The notes: a model not told the origin generated them from the sequence alone. Positions 52,793 to 63,357 are shown, counted from the first letter of the stretch. The stretch is DNA of 64,000 nucleotides from Trebonia sp963759545 (GCA_963759545.1 CAVXAB010000017.1:1-64000), one strand, 5' to 3'. A program made the numbers and translations.

Positions 52793-54224
52793 GTGGTTCT
52801 CGCCTACTACGCGCGACGCCTGCTCATGCCGCGACCGCCAGACGGCGACGGCACAGCCGACGGCGTGCCCGGTGACGGGCAGGGCGGCCAGCCGAAGGGC
52901 CTGCTCGCCGAACTCCGGCACGGACCCACGATCGGCCGGATCGACATCCCGCCGGCGGTGCAGGCCGTCCGGCTGATCATGCTGGTCCTCGTGGTCGTCA
53001 CGGTTCCGTTCTTCACCCCGCGTTTCGGCCACACCGGGCAGGGCATCGCGATCGCGCTGACGCTCGCCGTGGCCGCCGTGGCCTGGGCGATCTGGAATTT
53101 CGCGGGCGACAGGCCGCGGCTGTGGATCATCACGCTCGCCCTGATGGGCGCGGCGGGCGGCGCACTCGCCGGGCTGTCCTCGGCCAGCACGGCGGTCACT
53201 GTCGGCTTCGTGGTCGCAGTGACTGCTGGGGCGCGGCTTTCCCCCGAGGTGTCGGCCGCGATCGTGGCGGAAACGGTCGCGGCGTTCCTGATCGCGGGGA
53301 TCGTGAGCGGGGCGGCGCCCAGTGCGATCATCGGCTGGACCGCCGGGTTCATCGGACTGTGGGCGTTCGGGCTCACCAGGCGCGCCTACCTGCTGCGCGC
53401 CGTCGAGGCCGAGCAGGCGCTTGAGCAGGCCCGCCGGGCGCACGCGGCGGAGACCCAGGCGGCGGCCCTCGCCGAGCGGGCAAGGATCGCCCGCGAGATC
53501 CACGACGTCCTCGCGCACGCGCTGGCCGCGGTCTCGGTGAACCTGCAGGCGGCCGAGGGGCTACTCGACGCGGTGCCCGACAAGGGGCCGGAGCTCGCCA
53601 AGGTCGTGGAGTGCGTCGAGCGGGCCGGGGCGCTCACCAAGGAAGGCATGACGGAGGCACGCCGCGCCATCCTCGCGCTCCGCGACGACTCCGCGGGCAC
53701 GCGTGCCGGATACGCCGCGCGGGCGACGGGGTCCACGGCGGCGCGGCCGGCCGGCTCCCCGGTGCCCGCCGAGCCTCCCGCCGAGCGACTCACCGCCAGG
53801 CTGCGGGCACTGGCGGATGACTACCGTGCCGTCGGTGACACGGCGGTCGAGTTCACGGTCGCCGGGACGCCATGGCCGCTCGGGGCGGAGGGGGCGCTGA
53901 CCGCCTACCGGACGGCGCAGGAGGCGCTTACGAACGCGCGCAAGCACGCGCCTGGCCTGCCGGTCAGCCTCGCCGTGACGTACACGACCGACGCGATGAG
54001 CCTCAAGGTCAGCAACCCGCTGCCGTCGGCGGGAACCGAGCGGCCCGCTCGCGCACGCCGGCGCCGGCTACGGGCTGACCGGGCTGCGGGAACGGGCCGC
54101 GCTCGTGGGCGGCACGCTGACCGCGGCGCCGGGAGACGGGCGGTGGACGGTGTTCCTCAGGCTCCCGGCCCAAGGCACGGGACAAGATCACCGGCCTGCG
54201 GGAGAATCGGCGCATGACCGATGA
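52793..54224 (+). CDS. Two-component sensor histidine kinase, HisKA_3 type, single-base frameshift near the end
   Basis: GTG start at 52793. About six transmembrane helices (residues about 60-200) replace an extracellular sensor. The dimerisation/phosphoacceptor motif reads AREIHDVLAHALAAV with the His near residue 240, followed by the HATPase N-box region (YRTAQEALTNARKHAP). The frame then derails after PSAGTERPA. Dropping one C at 54044-54046 restores AHAGAGYGLTGLRERAALVGG, the expected GLRER box, and a stop at 54222-54224 that overlaps the response regulator by 11 bp. Uncorrected, the frame ends at 54217. It is paired with the LuxR-type regulator. Confidence 0.88.
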
Positions 54225-54921
54225 CGTGTCAAGCGATCCCGTTACCGTCGTGGTCGCGGACGACCAGTCGGCGGTCCGTGAGGGACTGGTCCTGCTGCTC
54301 GGGACGCTGCCCGGCATCACCGTGGCGGGAGAGGCGGCCGACGGCGAGGCCGCCATCGACCTGGTGGCCGCGACGAAGCCGCAGGTCGTCCTCATGGACC
54401 TGAACATGCCCCGCTGCGACGGCGTCGCCGCCACGGCGCGCATCACCGCCGAGCATCCAGGCACCCGGGTCGTGGTTCTCACGACCTACGCCGACGACGA
54501 GTCGATCATCGGCGCGCTGCGGGCCGGCGCGCTTGGCTACCTGACCAAGGACGCCACGCGGGCCGAGATCGGCCGTGCCGTCGAGGCCGCCGCGGCCGGC
54601 CAGGCGGTGCTCGACCCGGCCGTTCAGCAGCGGCTGCTCAGCGCGGCGACCCGCTCCCCCGGGCCGGCCGCGAGGCCCGCGCCTGAGCGGGCACCGGGTC
54701 AGGGACCGCCGGGGACCGACGACCTCACGCCGCGCGAGGTCGACGTGCTGCGGCTCATCGCGGCCGGCCAGTCCAACCGCGAGATCGCCCGCACCCTGTT
54801 CGTCAGCGAGGCGACGGTGAAGACGCACGTCAACCGCATCTTCGCCAAGACCGGCTCACGCGACCGCGTCCAGGCGATCCACTACGCCTACAGCAACGGC
54901 TATGCCGACCCGGGCGGCTGA
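54214..54921 (+). CDS. NarL/LuxR-type response regulator
   Basis: 235 residues. The receiver domain has the DD pair (VVVADDQ), the phosphoacceptor in VVLMDLNMP (about residue 61) and the late Lys in YLTKDA. A Pro/Ala linker leads to a LuxR helix-turn-helix (LTPREVDVLRLIAAGQSNRE, then SEATVKTHVNRI). It is translationally coupled to the sensor kinase gene. Confidence 0.94.
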   Translation: MTDDVSSDPVTVVVADDQSAVREGLVLLLGTLPGITVAGEAADGEAAIDLVAATKPQVVLMDLNMPRCDGVAATARITAEHPGTRVVVLTTYADDESIIGALRAGALGYLTKDATRAEIGRAVEAAAAGQAVLDPAVQQRLLSAATRSPGPAARPAPERAPGQGPPGTDDLTPREVDVLRLIAAGQSNREIARTLFVSEATVKTHVNRIFAKTGSRDRVQAIHYAYSNGYADPGG

Positions 54922-54929
54922 CCGGTCCG

Positions 54930-56243
54930 TTAAGCCAGGATTGTCCAGGAGTGCGGCGGGACGAGCAGCGGATCGGAAACCACCGATCCGCGCTTCGCAT
55001 CCGCCCTCTCCGCGACGGACAGGCCGCCCGCGTCCACGGCGAACCGGAACTCCGAGTCGCCCGTGTTGAGCAGCAACAGGGCCTGCTCGTCCGCGCCTTC
55101 GCCGCGCAGCCGCAGGGCAAGGGCGGACGGCTCAAGGTGCTCGGCCGCCGTGCGGGCGCGGACCAGCCACGGGTGACGCCTGCGGAAGCCGATGAGCCGC
55201 TGGTGCAGCCGGTAGTAGCGCCACCCGTCTGGCAGCAGCCCGGCGGGAGAGGCGGGGAAGGCGGGCCTGATCGCGTCGTCGCCGCCCTCGCGGTTCTCCT
55301 TGAGGCCGCGGAACCCCTGCTCGTCGCCGTAGTAGACGCTCGGCACGCCGCCGATGCAGAACAGGACGGCGAGGGCGTGCGAGAAGTGACGGTCGTCGTT
55401 CAGGATCGTCGCGAGCCTGCTCACGTCGTGGTTCCCCACGAAGGTCTGCGCCAGCTCCCCGTCCATGAACGCGTTGTGCCTGCTCAGCGCGTGGTCGAGC
55501 TCGTAGAAGTTGCGGTCGTTGAGCGAGGACCAGATCGCCTTCCACACTTCGTACTGGGTGATCGAGTCGAGCCCGGCCTCGGCCGCGTAGGCGGCGTAGT
55601 CGCCGTGGATCATCTCACCGAGGAACCAGGCCCCGGGGAACGCCTCGCGGACGGCGGGCACCGCTTTGGCCCAGAAGGAGGCCGGCACGGCGTACGCGGC
55701 GTCAAGCCGCCACCCGCCCGCGCCCCGGCCCAGCCAGTGGGTCATCACCTCGATCACGTAGGACAGGACCGCGGGCTCGTCATGGTCAAGCTCGACGAGC
55801 TGGCCGTGGCCCTCGAAGACCGCGTAGTCCGACCCGTCCGGTGTCCGCCTGAACCACCGGGCCGCCGGCGTCCCTGGCCCGCCGGCGGCCGCGGCCTTGA
55901 AGGCGGGGAACCCACGGCCGACGTGGTTGAACACGCCGTCGAGAATCAGCCGCAGGCCACGCTGGTCGGCGGCGGTTACCAGGGCGTCGAAGTCGTCATC
56001 GTCGCCGAGCCTCGCGTCGATCCTGAAGTGGTCGGTGGTGTCGTACCCGTGGGTTTGGGCGGCGAAGACCGGGCCGAGCAGCAGCCCGTTGCAGCCAAGC
56101 TCGACCGCGTAGTCAAGCCACCCCTCCAGGTGCCGCAGCCGGTGCCTGACCGGCACGCCGGCCGGCAGCGCCACCGGCTCCGCGCCGGTGAAACCGAGCG
56201 GGTACACCTGCCACAGGATGGCGTGATCAGCCCAGGACGTCAC
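54930..56243 (-). CDS. GH13 alpha-amylase family protein
   Basis: 437 residues without a signal peptide, so probably cytoplasmic. GH13 regions: LILDGVFNHVG (region I), GGWRLDAAYA (nucleophile Asp), FLGEMIHG (acid/base Glu) and FVGNHDVSR (third Asp). The enzyme resembles cytoplasmic alpha-glucosidase/cyclomaltodextrinase-type members that process maltodextrin or glycogen. It is convergent with the response regulator and sits alone, apart from other glycogen genes. Confidence 0.93.
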   Translation of the reverse strand: MTSWADHAILWQVYPLGFTGAEPVALPAGVPVRHRLRHLEGWLDYAVELGCNGLLLGPVFAAQTHGYDTTDHFRIDARLGDDDDFDALVTAADQRGLRLILDGVFNHVGRGFPAFKAAAAGGPGTPAARWFRRTPDGSDYAVFEGHGQLVELDHDEPAVLSYVIEVMTHWLGRGAGGWRLDAAYAVPASFWAKAVPAVREAFPGAWFLGEMIHGDYAAYAAEAGLDSITQYEVWKAIWSSLNDRNFYELDHALSRHNAFMDGELAQTFVGNHDVSRLATILNDDRHFSHALAVLFCIGGVPSVYYGDEQGFRGLKENREGGDDAIRPAFPASPAGLLPDGWRYYRLHQRLIGFRRRHPWLVRARTAAEHLEPSALALRLRGEGADEQALLLLNTGDSEFRFAVDAGGLSVAERADAKRGSVVSDPLLVPPHSWTILA

Positions 56244-56427
56244 CCGCTCACGCTACCCGCTCCGCCCGGTCACCGCCCGGATTCAGGCCGCGGGTCAGAT
56301 TAAGAACATGTATCCGGGCCCGAGTGGCAGGTAATCGCCCCGCGTGAGCGAGTGCGGCCAAGTCCCCGGATGCGCCATACTCTTGGGTACTTCGCGCTCG
56401 CGGGTTCACCGGAGGAGAGTTCACGAA

Positions 56428-57018
56428 TTGCTTCACCATCACGGGCACGAGAAGCAGATGACTGAGGCCGAGCGTGAAAAGCTCCTCAGCGCGGGAGCGA
56501 CCATCCAGGGGATGGTGGTCGGGACCGAGCCCTCTGCCGCCGACCGCCGGATATCGCGGGTGCGCCTTTCCGTGAGCTTCAAAGGTGGCCACACGGTTGA
56601 GTTCAGCGAGGAACTCGACAGCCTGTACCAGCCGGCGCCGGGCAGTCCTGAGGCGCGGCGCCTCGCGGAAGCGCGGGGCGCTGAGCAGCTCCGCCACCCG
56701 GACCGGATACCCAAGATCCAGCTTCCCCTGTTCGCCGGGGAGCGGGTACCCCTTCGCTACGATGCCGCGGACCTGAGCATGATCGTCGTTGACGTGCCCG
56801 CACTGCAGAAGCGCGCGCTGCACGATTACATCCAGCGCGAGCAGCGGCCGCGGGAGCAATCGCCCGCCCGCCAGGGCGCCGGATTCGGTCCGCCGTGGGT
56901 TGTGCCGACGCACTGCCCGAACTGCGGCGCGCCGGTCGACCAGGCGAAGGCGTCCCGGGAGCGAGACCCTCTTTGCCTGTTCTGCCACCAGCCGGTACCT
57001 GTGACTCCGGTGCGCTGA
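56428..57018 (+). CDS. Zinc-ribbon protein with His-rich start, unknown function
   Basis: 196 residues. A TTG at 56428 lies 8 bp after GGAGGAGAG and gives LLHHHGHEKQ; the ATG at 56458 is the alternative but has a weak site. The central part has beta strands (VRLSVSFKGGHTVEFSEEL, then RIPKIQLPLFAGERVPLRY) resembling a short SHOCT- or DUF3592-like fold. The C-terminus has two Cys pairs, CPNCGAPV and CLFCHQP, that would bind zinc. No function is recognised. Confidence 0.7.
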   Translation: MLHHHGHEKQMTEAEREKLLSAGATIQGMVVGTEPSAADRRISRVRLSVSFKGGHTVEFSEELDSLYQPAPGSPEARRLAEARGAEQLRHPDRIPKIQLPLFAGERVPLRYDAADLSMIVVDVPALQKRALHDYIQREQRPREQSPARQGAGFGPPWVVPTHCPNCGAPVDQAKASRERDPLCLFCHQPVPVTPVR

Positions 57019-57026
57019 GGTATCGT

Positions 57027-57647
57027 TCACTCAAATTCGGACGGGTCGCCCGCGCCGCGGCGCACGATCTCCGGCTCGTCCTGGGAGAAATCGATCACCG
57101 TGGTTGGCTCGGTGCCGCAGTCGCCAGAGTCGATGACCGCGTCAAGCGCCTCGCCGAGCTGCTCGTTGATCTCCCAGCCCTGGGTCATCGGGTCGTCCTG
57201 GCCGGGCAGCAGCAGCGTGCTCGAGACGAGCGGCTCGCCAAGCTCGGCGAGCAGCGCCTGGGTCACCAGGTGGTCCGGAATCCGCACGCCGATGGTCTTC
57301 TTGCCTGGGTGCTGCAGGCGGCGCGGCACCTCCTTCGTCGCGGGCAGGATGAAGGTGTAGCTGCCAGGAGTCGCCGCCTTGATGGCACGAAACACGCGGT
57401 TCGGCACCTGCACGAACTGGCCGAGCTGCGCGAAATCCTGGCAGACAAGCGTGAGGTGGTGCCGGTCATCGAGCTGGCGGATCGCCCTGATCCGCTCGAT
57501 GCCATCCTTGTTGCCGAGCTGGCAGCCGAGGGCGTAGCAGGAGTCCGTCGGATAGGCGATCACTCCACCCTGCCGCACCACGTCGGCGACCTGAGAGATC
57601 GCGCGACGCTGCGGATTGGCCGGATGGATGTCGAAGTACCTGGCCAT
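57027..57647 (-). CDS. L-threonylcarbamoyladenylate synthase (Sua5/YciO/YrdC family)
   Basis: 206 residues: VVRQGGVIAYPTDSCYALGC, the family's nucleotide/threonine pocket start, TFILPATKEVPRR and GVRIPDHLVTQALL, then SSTLLLPG. Members make the threonylcarbamoyl-AMP used in t6A tRNA modification. It is closer to the YciO branch, whose own role is less certain. It is convergent with the zinc-ribbon gene. Confidence 0.92.
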   Translation of the reverse strand: MARYFDIHPANPQRRAISQVADVVRQGGVIAYPTDSCYALGCQLGNKDGIERIRAIRQLDDRHHLTLVCQDFAQLGQFVQVPNRVFRAIKAATPGSYTFILPATKEVPRRLQHPGKKTIGVRIPDHLVTQALLAELGEPLVSSTLLLPGQDDPMTQGWEINEQLGEALDAVIDSGDCGTEPTTVIDFSQDEPEIVRRGAGDPSEFE

Positions 57648-57797
57648 GCGAAGAGTGTAGAGCTCGACCTACAGGCTCACCATCCCCGGCCGCCGCGTGC
57701 GTTACCTGCGGCGCCTCGCTTCGTCTGCGCATGACAACGGAAGTCATGCCGTGCGCTGCGTTACAGTGCCCTCGCACGGGTGCGCTACGTTCTGTCT

Positions 57798-60700
57798 GTG
57801 ACTGACGGTCTGGCCGATCCCTTTGACACCGCTGGAGTGCGGGCGCGGGTGCTTGACGCCTGGGCGGCGTCGCCGAGCCGGTTCCGTGAGGACGCCAACG
57901 CGGAGGAGGACTACGCGCTCGGCGGGTACCGGGACCGGGTCGTCGTGGAACTGGCGCAGAACGCGGCGGACGCGGCCGTCCGTGGCGGCGTGCCAGGGCG
58001 GCTGCGGCTGACGCTGCGGGACGGGGTTCTCGTCGCGCTCAATACCGGGGCGCCGCTCGACGCCGCCGGGGTCGAGGCTCTGTCGACGCTGCGGGCGTCG
58101 AGCAAGCGCGGCGACGCCGCAGGCGGCGGGACGGTGGGCCGTTTCGGCGTCGGTTTCGCGGCGGTCGTCGCCGTGAGCGACTCCCCGCGAATCCGGTCAG
58201 CGACCGGCGCCGTCGGGTGGTCGCGGACGCGGACCGCGGAGCTGGCCGGCGCCGTCCCCGCGCTGGCCGGCGAGATCGGGGCGCGGTCCGGCCATGTGCC
58301 GGTCCTGCGGCTGCCGTTCGCGGATCAGGCGCCCTCCGGCGCCGACGGCGCGCCGCCCGAGGGCTTCGTGACGTCGGTCGAGCTGCCGCTGCGGGACGAC
58401 GCCGCCGTCGAACTCGTCACCCGGCTGCTGGCAGAGACCGGGCCGGCGCTGCTGCTCGCGCTCCCGGCTCTCACGCACGTCGAGATCACCGCCGGCGGCA
58501 CCACCCGGCTGCTCACCGCGGTCCACGACGGCGACCGGTCGACCATCACCGTCAACGGCGTGCCAAGCGCCTGGCGGGTGGCAGGCGCTGGCGGCGAACT
58601 CGACCAGGCGCTGCTCGCCGACCGGCCCGCCGAGGAACGCGTACGGACGTCGTGGTCGGTCCGCTGGGCTGTGCCGGTCAACAGTGGGCCGGTCAAGCAG
58701 TGGGCCGGTCAACAGTGGGCCGCTCAGCGGTGGGCCGCTCAGCAGTGGGCCGGTCGGCGACGACGCGCCGACGGGGCGGCTGCCCCTCGGGGTCACCGCC
58801 GTCGTGCACGCGCCGACGCCGACCGACGAGCCGCTCAGCCTGCCTGCCCTGCTGCTCGCGTCGTTCCCGCTGAGCCCCGACCGGCGGCACGTCGCGCCCG
58901 GGCCGCTGACGAATTTCCTGATCGAGCGGGCCGCCGACACCTACGCCGGCCTGCTGCCTGACCTGGCGCCCGGGCCCGGGCTGCTCGACCTCGTGCCACG
59001 GCCGGTCGGCCAGGGCGAGCTTGACGCTCGACTGGCCCGCGCGATCGTGGCGCGCCTGCCCGCGGCGCCGTTCCTGCCTGCCGTCGGCGGTGATCCTGAG
59101 GCGGACGTCTCCGGCGCCCTCGTGACCGGCCGGGTGCGGCCACGGGACGCGCTGCTGCTCGCCACCTCGGCGGCCGGATTGAGCGAGAGGCTAGCGCCGG
59201 TGCTGCCCAACCTGGTGGCCGGGCCGCTTCGGCATCCGGCGTGGGCGGTGCTCGGCGTACGCCGGATGCCGCTCGCGGAGCTGGCCGACCTGCTGGCCTC
59301 GCTGGACAGGGAACCCGCCTGGTGGCATGGCCTTTACACCGCGCTCGCCGGCGTGCCAGCGGAGGAAAGGGCGGAACTCGGTGCGCTGCCGGTTCCGCTG
59401 GCGGACGGGCGCTTGGTGCGCGGACCGCGCGGGCTGCTCCTGCCTGGACAGGGGCTTGAGCACGCCGACCGGCTCGCCGTGCTCGGCCTCCGCGTGGTAC
59501 ACCCCGAGGCGGCGCACCCGCTGCTCGCCCGGCTCGGCGCGGTCGAGGCGACACCAAGGAGCGTGCTCGAAGACCCGGCGACCCGCGCGGCCGTCAAGAA
59601 CTCCTACGACAGCGCCGTCGAGGCCGGCTACGACGACGACTCACCGCAGCGGGTCGCGGACGCGGTGCTCGGCCTGCTCGCCGCGCTCGACGTCGCGCCC
59701 GGTGAGTACCCCTGGCTGGCCGAGCTGGCGCTGCCCGGCGACGACGGCGACTGGTATCCCGCCGGGGAACTGCTGCTGCCCGGCGCGCCGCTGGCGGCAG
59801 TCATCGCCGAGGACGCGCCGTTCGGCACGGTCGGCGCCGACCTGGTGGAACGGCACGGCGCGGAGGCGCTGCGGGCGGCCGGCGTGCTGTGGTCCTTCGG
59901 CGTCCTCACCGCGGAAGACGTCGAACTCGACGAGTCACAGATCGACGTGGACCTCGACGGTGCCGACGAGTGGGCGGCCGACACCAGAGACCGGCTGCGG
60001 CCGGCCGGCGATGGCTTGCCGCCGCTGCCGCCGGTCGCCGTCGAGTTCGCCGCCGTCAGGGACCTCGATCTCGTCGGCCGGGATCGCTGGCCCCAGGCCC
60101 TGGACCTGCTGACCAGCCCGCCGCTGCGCGCCGCGTTTACCGAGCCGACGAGGGTCCGCTTGCCCGACGGCCGGCACGCCGACGTCCCGTCCTACACGGC
60201 CTGGTGGCTGCGCCATCACGTGACGCTCGGCGGGCGGCACCTGTCCGACCTGCGCGCCGCGGACGCCGACCCGCTCCTCGCCGGCCTGTACGACCCGGTC
60301 ACCGTCCCCGGCGAGGCCAGCGCCGATCCGGCGCTGACCCGCGTCCTCGCGGATCCGGCGATCGCTCGCGCACTCGGGGTCCGCTCTTCCCTCACCGCTC
60401 TGCTCGCCGAGCCCGGCGGCGCGGATGAGCTGCTGCGCCGGCTCGCCGACCCAGCGCGGTGGGTTACCAGGCCACAATTGCGGGCGCTGTGGTCGGCACT
60501 CGCGATCACCGACGGCGTGACACAAGACGAGATCACCCCGCCCGACCGGATCCGCGCGGTTCACGGTGACAAGATCATCGTCACGGAGGCAGCGGACGTG
60601 CTGATCCTCGACGCTCCCGACCTGTGGCCCCTGGTCGCGGACCAGCCGCTCCTTCTCGCGCCGTACCGGCACGCGACCCGCCTGGCCGACCTGCTCGACC

Positions 60701-61014
60701 TGCCCCTGGCCACCGAGGAGGTCCCCGGGGTCATCGAGTCGGCGGGGGAACGCCGCCCGGTCCCTGAGATAGTGCCTGACGTGCTCCCCGGGGCCCCCGC
60801 TACCTACCACGAACACGACAACCTCACGGTCGACGGCACCGACGTCCCGTGGCGGTACGCCGGCGGCCAACTCCACGCGGCTACGGTGGAAGGCCTGGCC
60901 CACGGCCTGGCCTGGGCGGCGGGCCGCTGGCAGGACCGGCACCTGCTGGCCGCCTTGCTAATCAGCCCAGAGGAGACCGCGCGGCTGCTCGTCGAGTCCG
61001 ACCTGGACACGTGA
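57798..61014 (+). CDS. Sacsin-like Hsp90-type ATPase-domain protein, single-base frameshift
   Basis: From the GTG at 57798 (an alternative GTG is at 57780). The N-terminus is a GHKL ATPase of the sacsin/Hsp90 kind: VVVELAQNAADAAVRGG, ALNTGAPLDAAGVEAL, then ASSKRGDAA and GTVGRFGVGFAAVVAVS. The frame breaks inside a repeat-rich stretch. Deleting one A at 58695-58696 gives SSGPVNSGPLSGGPL and joins the 776-residue remainder, for about 1070 residues in all. The C-terminal two thirds has no domain I can name. Such proteins are common and uncharacterised in actinobacteria; a chaperone-like role is inferred. Confidence 0.82.
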
Positions 61015-61041
61015 CTGCCCCGGGCACGTGACTGCCCCGGG
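61008..61041 (+). repeat. 17-bp tandem duplication over the sacsin-like stop codon
   Basis: CACGTGACTGCCCCGGG is present twice head to tail, at 61008-61024 and 61025-61041. The first copy contains the TGA stop. Confidence 0.8.
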
Positions 61042-61097
61042 CACAGGTCGCCGTAGCCGCATCGACGACCTTGGGGCGGACGAGGCCAGGGGTGGCC

Positions 61098-61847
61098 CTA
61101 GCGCTCCTGGAGGCGGGCGAGGGCTTCGGTGCGGGACGTGACGTCGAGCGCGCGGTAAGCGTGTTGCAGGTGGGCTTGAACTGTGCGGGTGCTGATGCCC
61201 AGGGCCCGGGCGATGCCGCGGTCTGGCTGGCCGTCGGCGACAAGCTGGAGGACGCGGGCCTGGCGGGGGGTCAGCAGCGGGCTGTTCTGACAACCTGGCG
61301 GGGCGGGAACCGCCGGCCGGGGCGGGAGCGTTGCGGCTGCCTGCCCGATGTGAACGCGCAGCAGGTCAAGAAGGTTGAGGTCTTCCGCGCAGAAGTCGTG
61401 ACGGCACCGGTTCAGCGCGAGACCGATCAGCCCGCCGCCGGGAGCAGGCACCGTGATGGCGAGCTGGTAGTTGACCTCGGCGGCACGGTAGAAGTCGCAG
61501 TACAGGCCGAGAGAGCGGAACTGGCGGTCGCTGAGGAAGTCAGAGATCCGCAGCGCGCGCCCGTTGCCGGTGGCCAGGTGGCAGGCGAGGACGGGATGCT
61601 CAGGCAGGTGCTGCCTGAACAACTGCTCGCTGCCGGGGAAGATGCCAGTGCCGACGGGCTCGGCATGCCAGGCGAGCAGATGCGGACCGTCGAAGTGGTT
61701 ATAGGAGCACGAGTCGGCGGGGACGAGCCTGGCGGCCACCTTGACGACCCGGGCGGGAAAGTCCTGGTCTGCAGGAGCGCAAGCAGGCGCGTACAGCTCT
61801 GCCAGGGCATCGCTGAACAGGCGCAGATTTTCGCTGGTCACAGGCAT
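61098..61847 (-). CDS. LuxR-type transcriptional regulator
   Basis: 249 residues from the ATG at 61847 after AGGGGGG; the frame is open 40 codons more but without a ribosome site. Residues about 20-170 form a GAF/PAS-like sensor (FDGPHLLAWHAEPVG, then LGLYCDFYRAAEVNYQLAI). The C-terminal LuxR helix-turn-helix reads LTPRQARVLQLVADGQPDRG, then GISTRTVQAHLQHAYRAL. There is no receiver domain, so it probably binds a ligand directly. It is divergent from the membrane protein gene at 62008, a probable target. Confidence 0.88.
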   Translation of the reverse strand: MPVTSENLRLFSDALAELYAPACAPADQDFPARVVKVAARLVPADSCSYNHFDGPHLLAWHAEPVGTGIFPGSEQLFRQHLPEHPVLACHLATGNGRALRISDFLSDRQFRSLGLYCDFYRAAEVNYQLAITVPAPGGGLIGLALNRCRHDFCAEDLNLLDLLRVHIGQAAATLPPRPAVPAPPGCQNSPLLTPRQARVLQLVADGQPDRGIARALGISTRTVQAHLQHAYRALDVTSRTEALARLQER

Positions 61848-62007
61848 GTCCCCCCTGACCAGCATAAGCAATATTGCTGATACCGCAATGCGCTGGCCGC
61901 GGCGCACAGTTGACATGTCGGGCATGGCCCCGTGGGGGGGTGCGGATGACCTGACGCGCACAAACATGTGCGACGGCAGGCGCCGCGGGGGAAAGGATGT
62001 GATCTAG

Positions 62008-62649
62008 GTGGAACGATGGCTTAGCAGGTGGGCGCCGCTTACTGGCGTGGTCGCGGCGATCTTGCTCATAGTCGCCTTCTTCACCGGAGGCAACACGCCG
62101 AATACCAACGCATCGCCGGCCAGCGTGATCTCCTTCTTCGTCAGGAACGGCTCGACGGCTAAGACCTTGGGGCTGATCGGGACCTTCGCCATGATCTTCT
62201 TCGTCTTCTTCGCGGTGGCCCTGGCCAGCAGGATGCGCGGGGGCAGCGCGTGGCTGGCCAACGGCATGGTCGCCGGCGCGGTGTTCGGCGCGGTCGGCGT
62301 CGCTGCCCTGTTCAGCGTCCAGTACGTTCTCGGGGACAACGCCCGCTACCTGAACGCCGGATCGGCGTCAGCGCTCAACCTGCTCAACAACGACTTGTTC
62401 CTGCCCGCCGCCGCGGGAATGTGCGTGTTCGGCATCGTCGGCGGCCTGGCAGTCGCGGCGAGCAGGGTACTCCCCCGGTGGATGGGATGGGTGCTGGTGG
62501 TCATCGGCGCCTGCTGCGCCAGCCCGCTGCTGTTCTTCGCCCTCCTGGTTACCGCCGCCTGGATGCTGGTGGCGGGGATCTGGCTGACGGTGCGAGGACT
62601 GCCGCAGCTGCGCGAACAGGAGCCTGAGGTCAGCCTCGCGCACGTCTAG
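62008..62649 (+). CDS. Integral membrane protein, unknown function
   Basis: 213 residues, GTG start. Five hydrophobic segments: LTGVVAAILLIVAFFTGG, TLGLIGTFAMIFFVFFAVAL, VAGAVFGAVGVAALFSV, LPAAAGMCVFGIVGGLAVAA and WMGWVLVVIGACCASPLLFF. The first extracellular loop contains NTPNTNASPASVISFF, a pattern seen in other actinobacterial DUF4386-like membrane proteins. It is divergent from the LuxR-type gene. Confidence 0.8.
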   Translation: MERWLSRWAPLTGVVAAILLIVAFFTGGNTPNTNASPASVISFFVRNGSTAKTLGLIGTFAMIFFVFFAVALASRMRGGSAWLANGMVAGAVFGAVGVAALFSVQYVLGDNARYLNAGSASALNLLNNDLFLPAAAGMCVFGIVGGLAVAASRVLPRWMGWVLVVIGACCASPLLFFALLVTAAWMLVAGIWLTVRGLPQLREQEPEVSLAHV

Positions 62650-62660
62650 GTCCGCGTCAC

Positions 62661-63269
62661 TTAGCCGCCTAGCCCCTGGTACCAGGCTGGGAACTCCTCA
62701 AGCGTGCCGAGCACCAGCTCGGCGCCGGCACGGCGCAGCTCCGCCGCGGTGAACGAGCCGGTCGCGACGCCGATCGCGCGCACGCCCGCGGAGACTCCAG
62801 CGATGATGTCCGGCGGGGTGTCGCCGACGTAGACCGCGGCCTTCAGGCTGCGCAGCACCTCGGCCTTCTCCGGGCCGTGCACGTGCGTGAACAGCTCGTC
62901 CACGCTCAGCCCCGCGGCGCGCAGGCTCGGCCCCACCGAGACCGGGTGCTTGGCCGTGATGATCACCGCCCGCTCCCCCGCCGCCCGGACCGCCGCGAGC
63001 GCCTCGCGCGCGCCGGGCAGCGCCGACGTCTTCTCCGCCGCCAGCCGCACGTAATGCCGCCGGTAGCAGGCGGCCGCCTCGGCGACGCGTTCCGGCGGGA
63101 ACCAGTAGGCGAGCTCGTCCTCGAGCTTGATCCCGAGCCGGCCGTCCACCGCGTCGAGGTCGATGCCAGCGGACATTTCCCTTGACGTCGCCTCGAACGA
63201 GGCCATGATGGCCGGCCGCGAGTCGATCAGCGTCATATCCAGGTCAAAGCCGACCGGGCCAATTCCCAT
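62661..63269 (-). CDS. HAD family phosphatase (phosphoglycolate phosphatase-like)
   Basis: 202 residues. HAD motif I is FDLDMTLIDS (both aspartates), motif II is VIITAKHP, and motifs III/IV are EKAEVLRSLKAAVYVGDTPPD. An alpha-helical cap (residues about 15-75) places it in the PGP/beta-phosphoglucomutase-like subclass. The substrate is unknown. It is convergent with the membrane protein gene. Confidence 0.92.
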   Translation of the reverse strand: MGIGPVGFDLDMTLIDSRPAIMASFEATSREMSAGIDLDAVDGRLGIKLEDELAYWFPPERVAEAAACYRRHYVRLAAEKTSALPGAREALAAVRAAGERAVIITAKHPVSVGPSLRAAGLSVDELFTHVHGPEKAEVLRSLKAAVYVGDTPPDIIAGVSAGVRAIGVATGSFTAAELRRAGAELVLGTLEEFPAWYQGLGG

Positions 63270-63357
63270 CCCGCCTCCTCAGTGCGCGCCAGGTCGAGGC
63301 TAGCCGGCCGCGTGCAACACGCTCGCGTTCTGATGATTCCTGCTTTTGATCGCGGGG

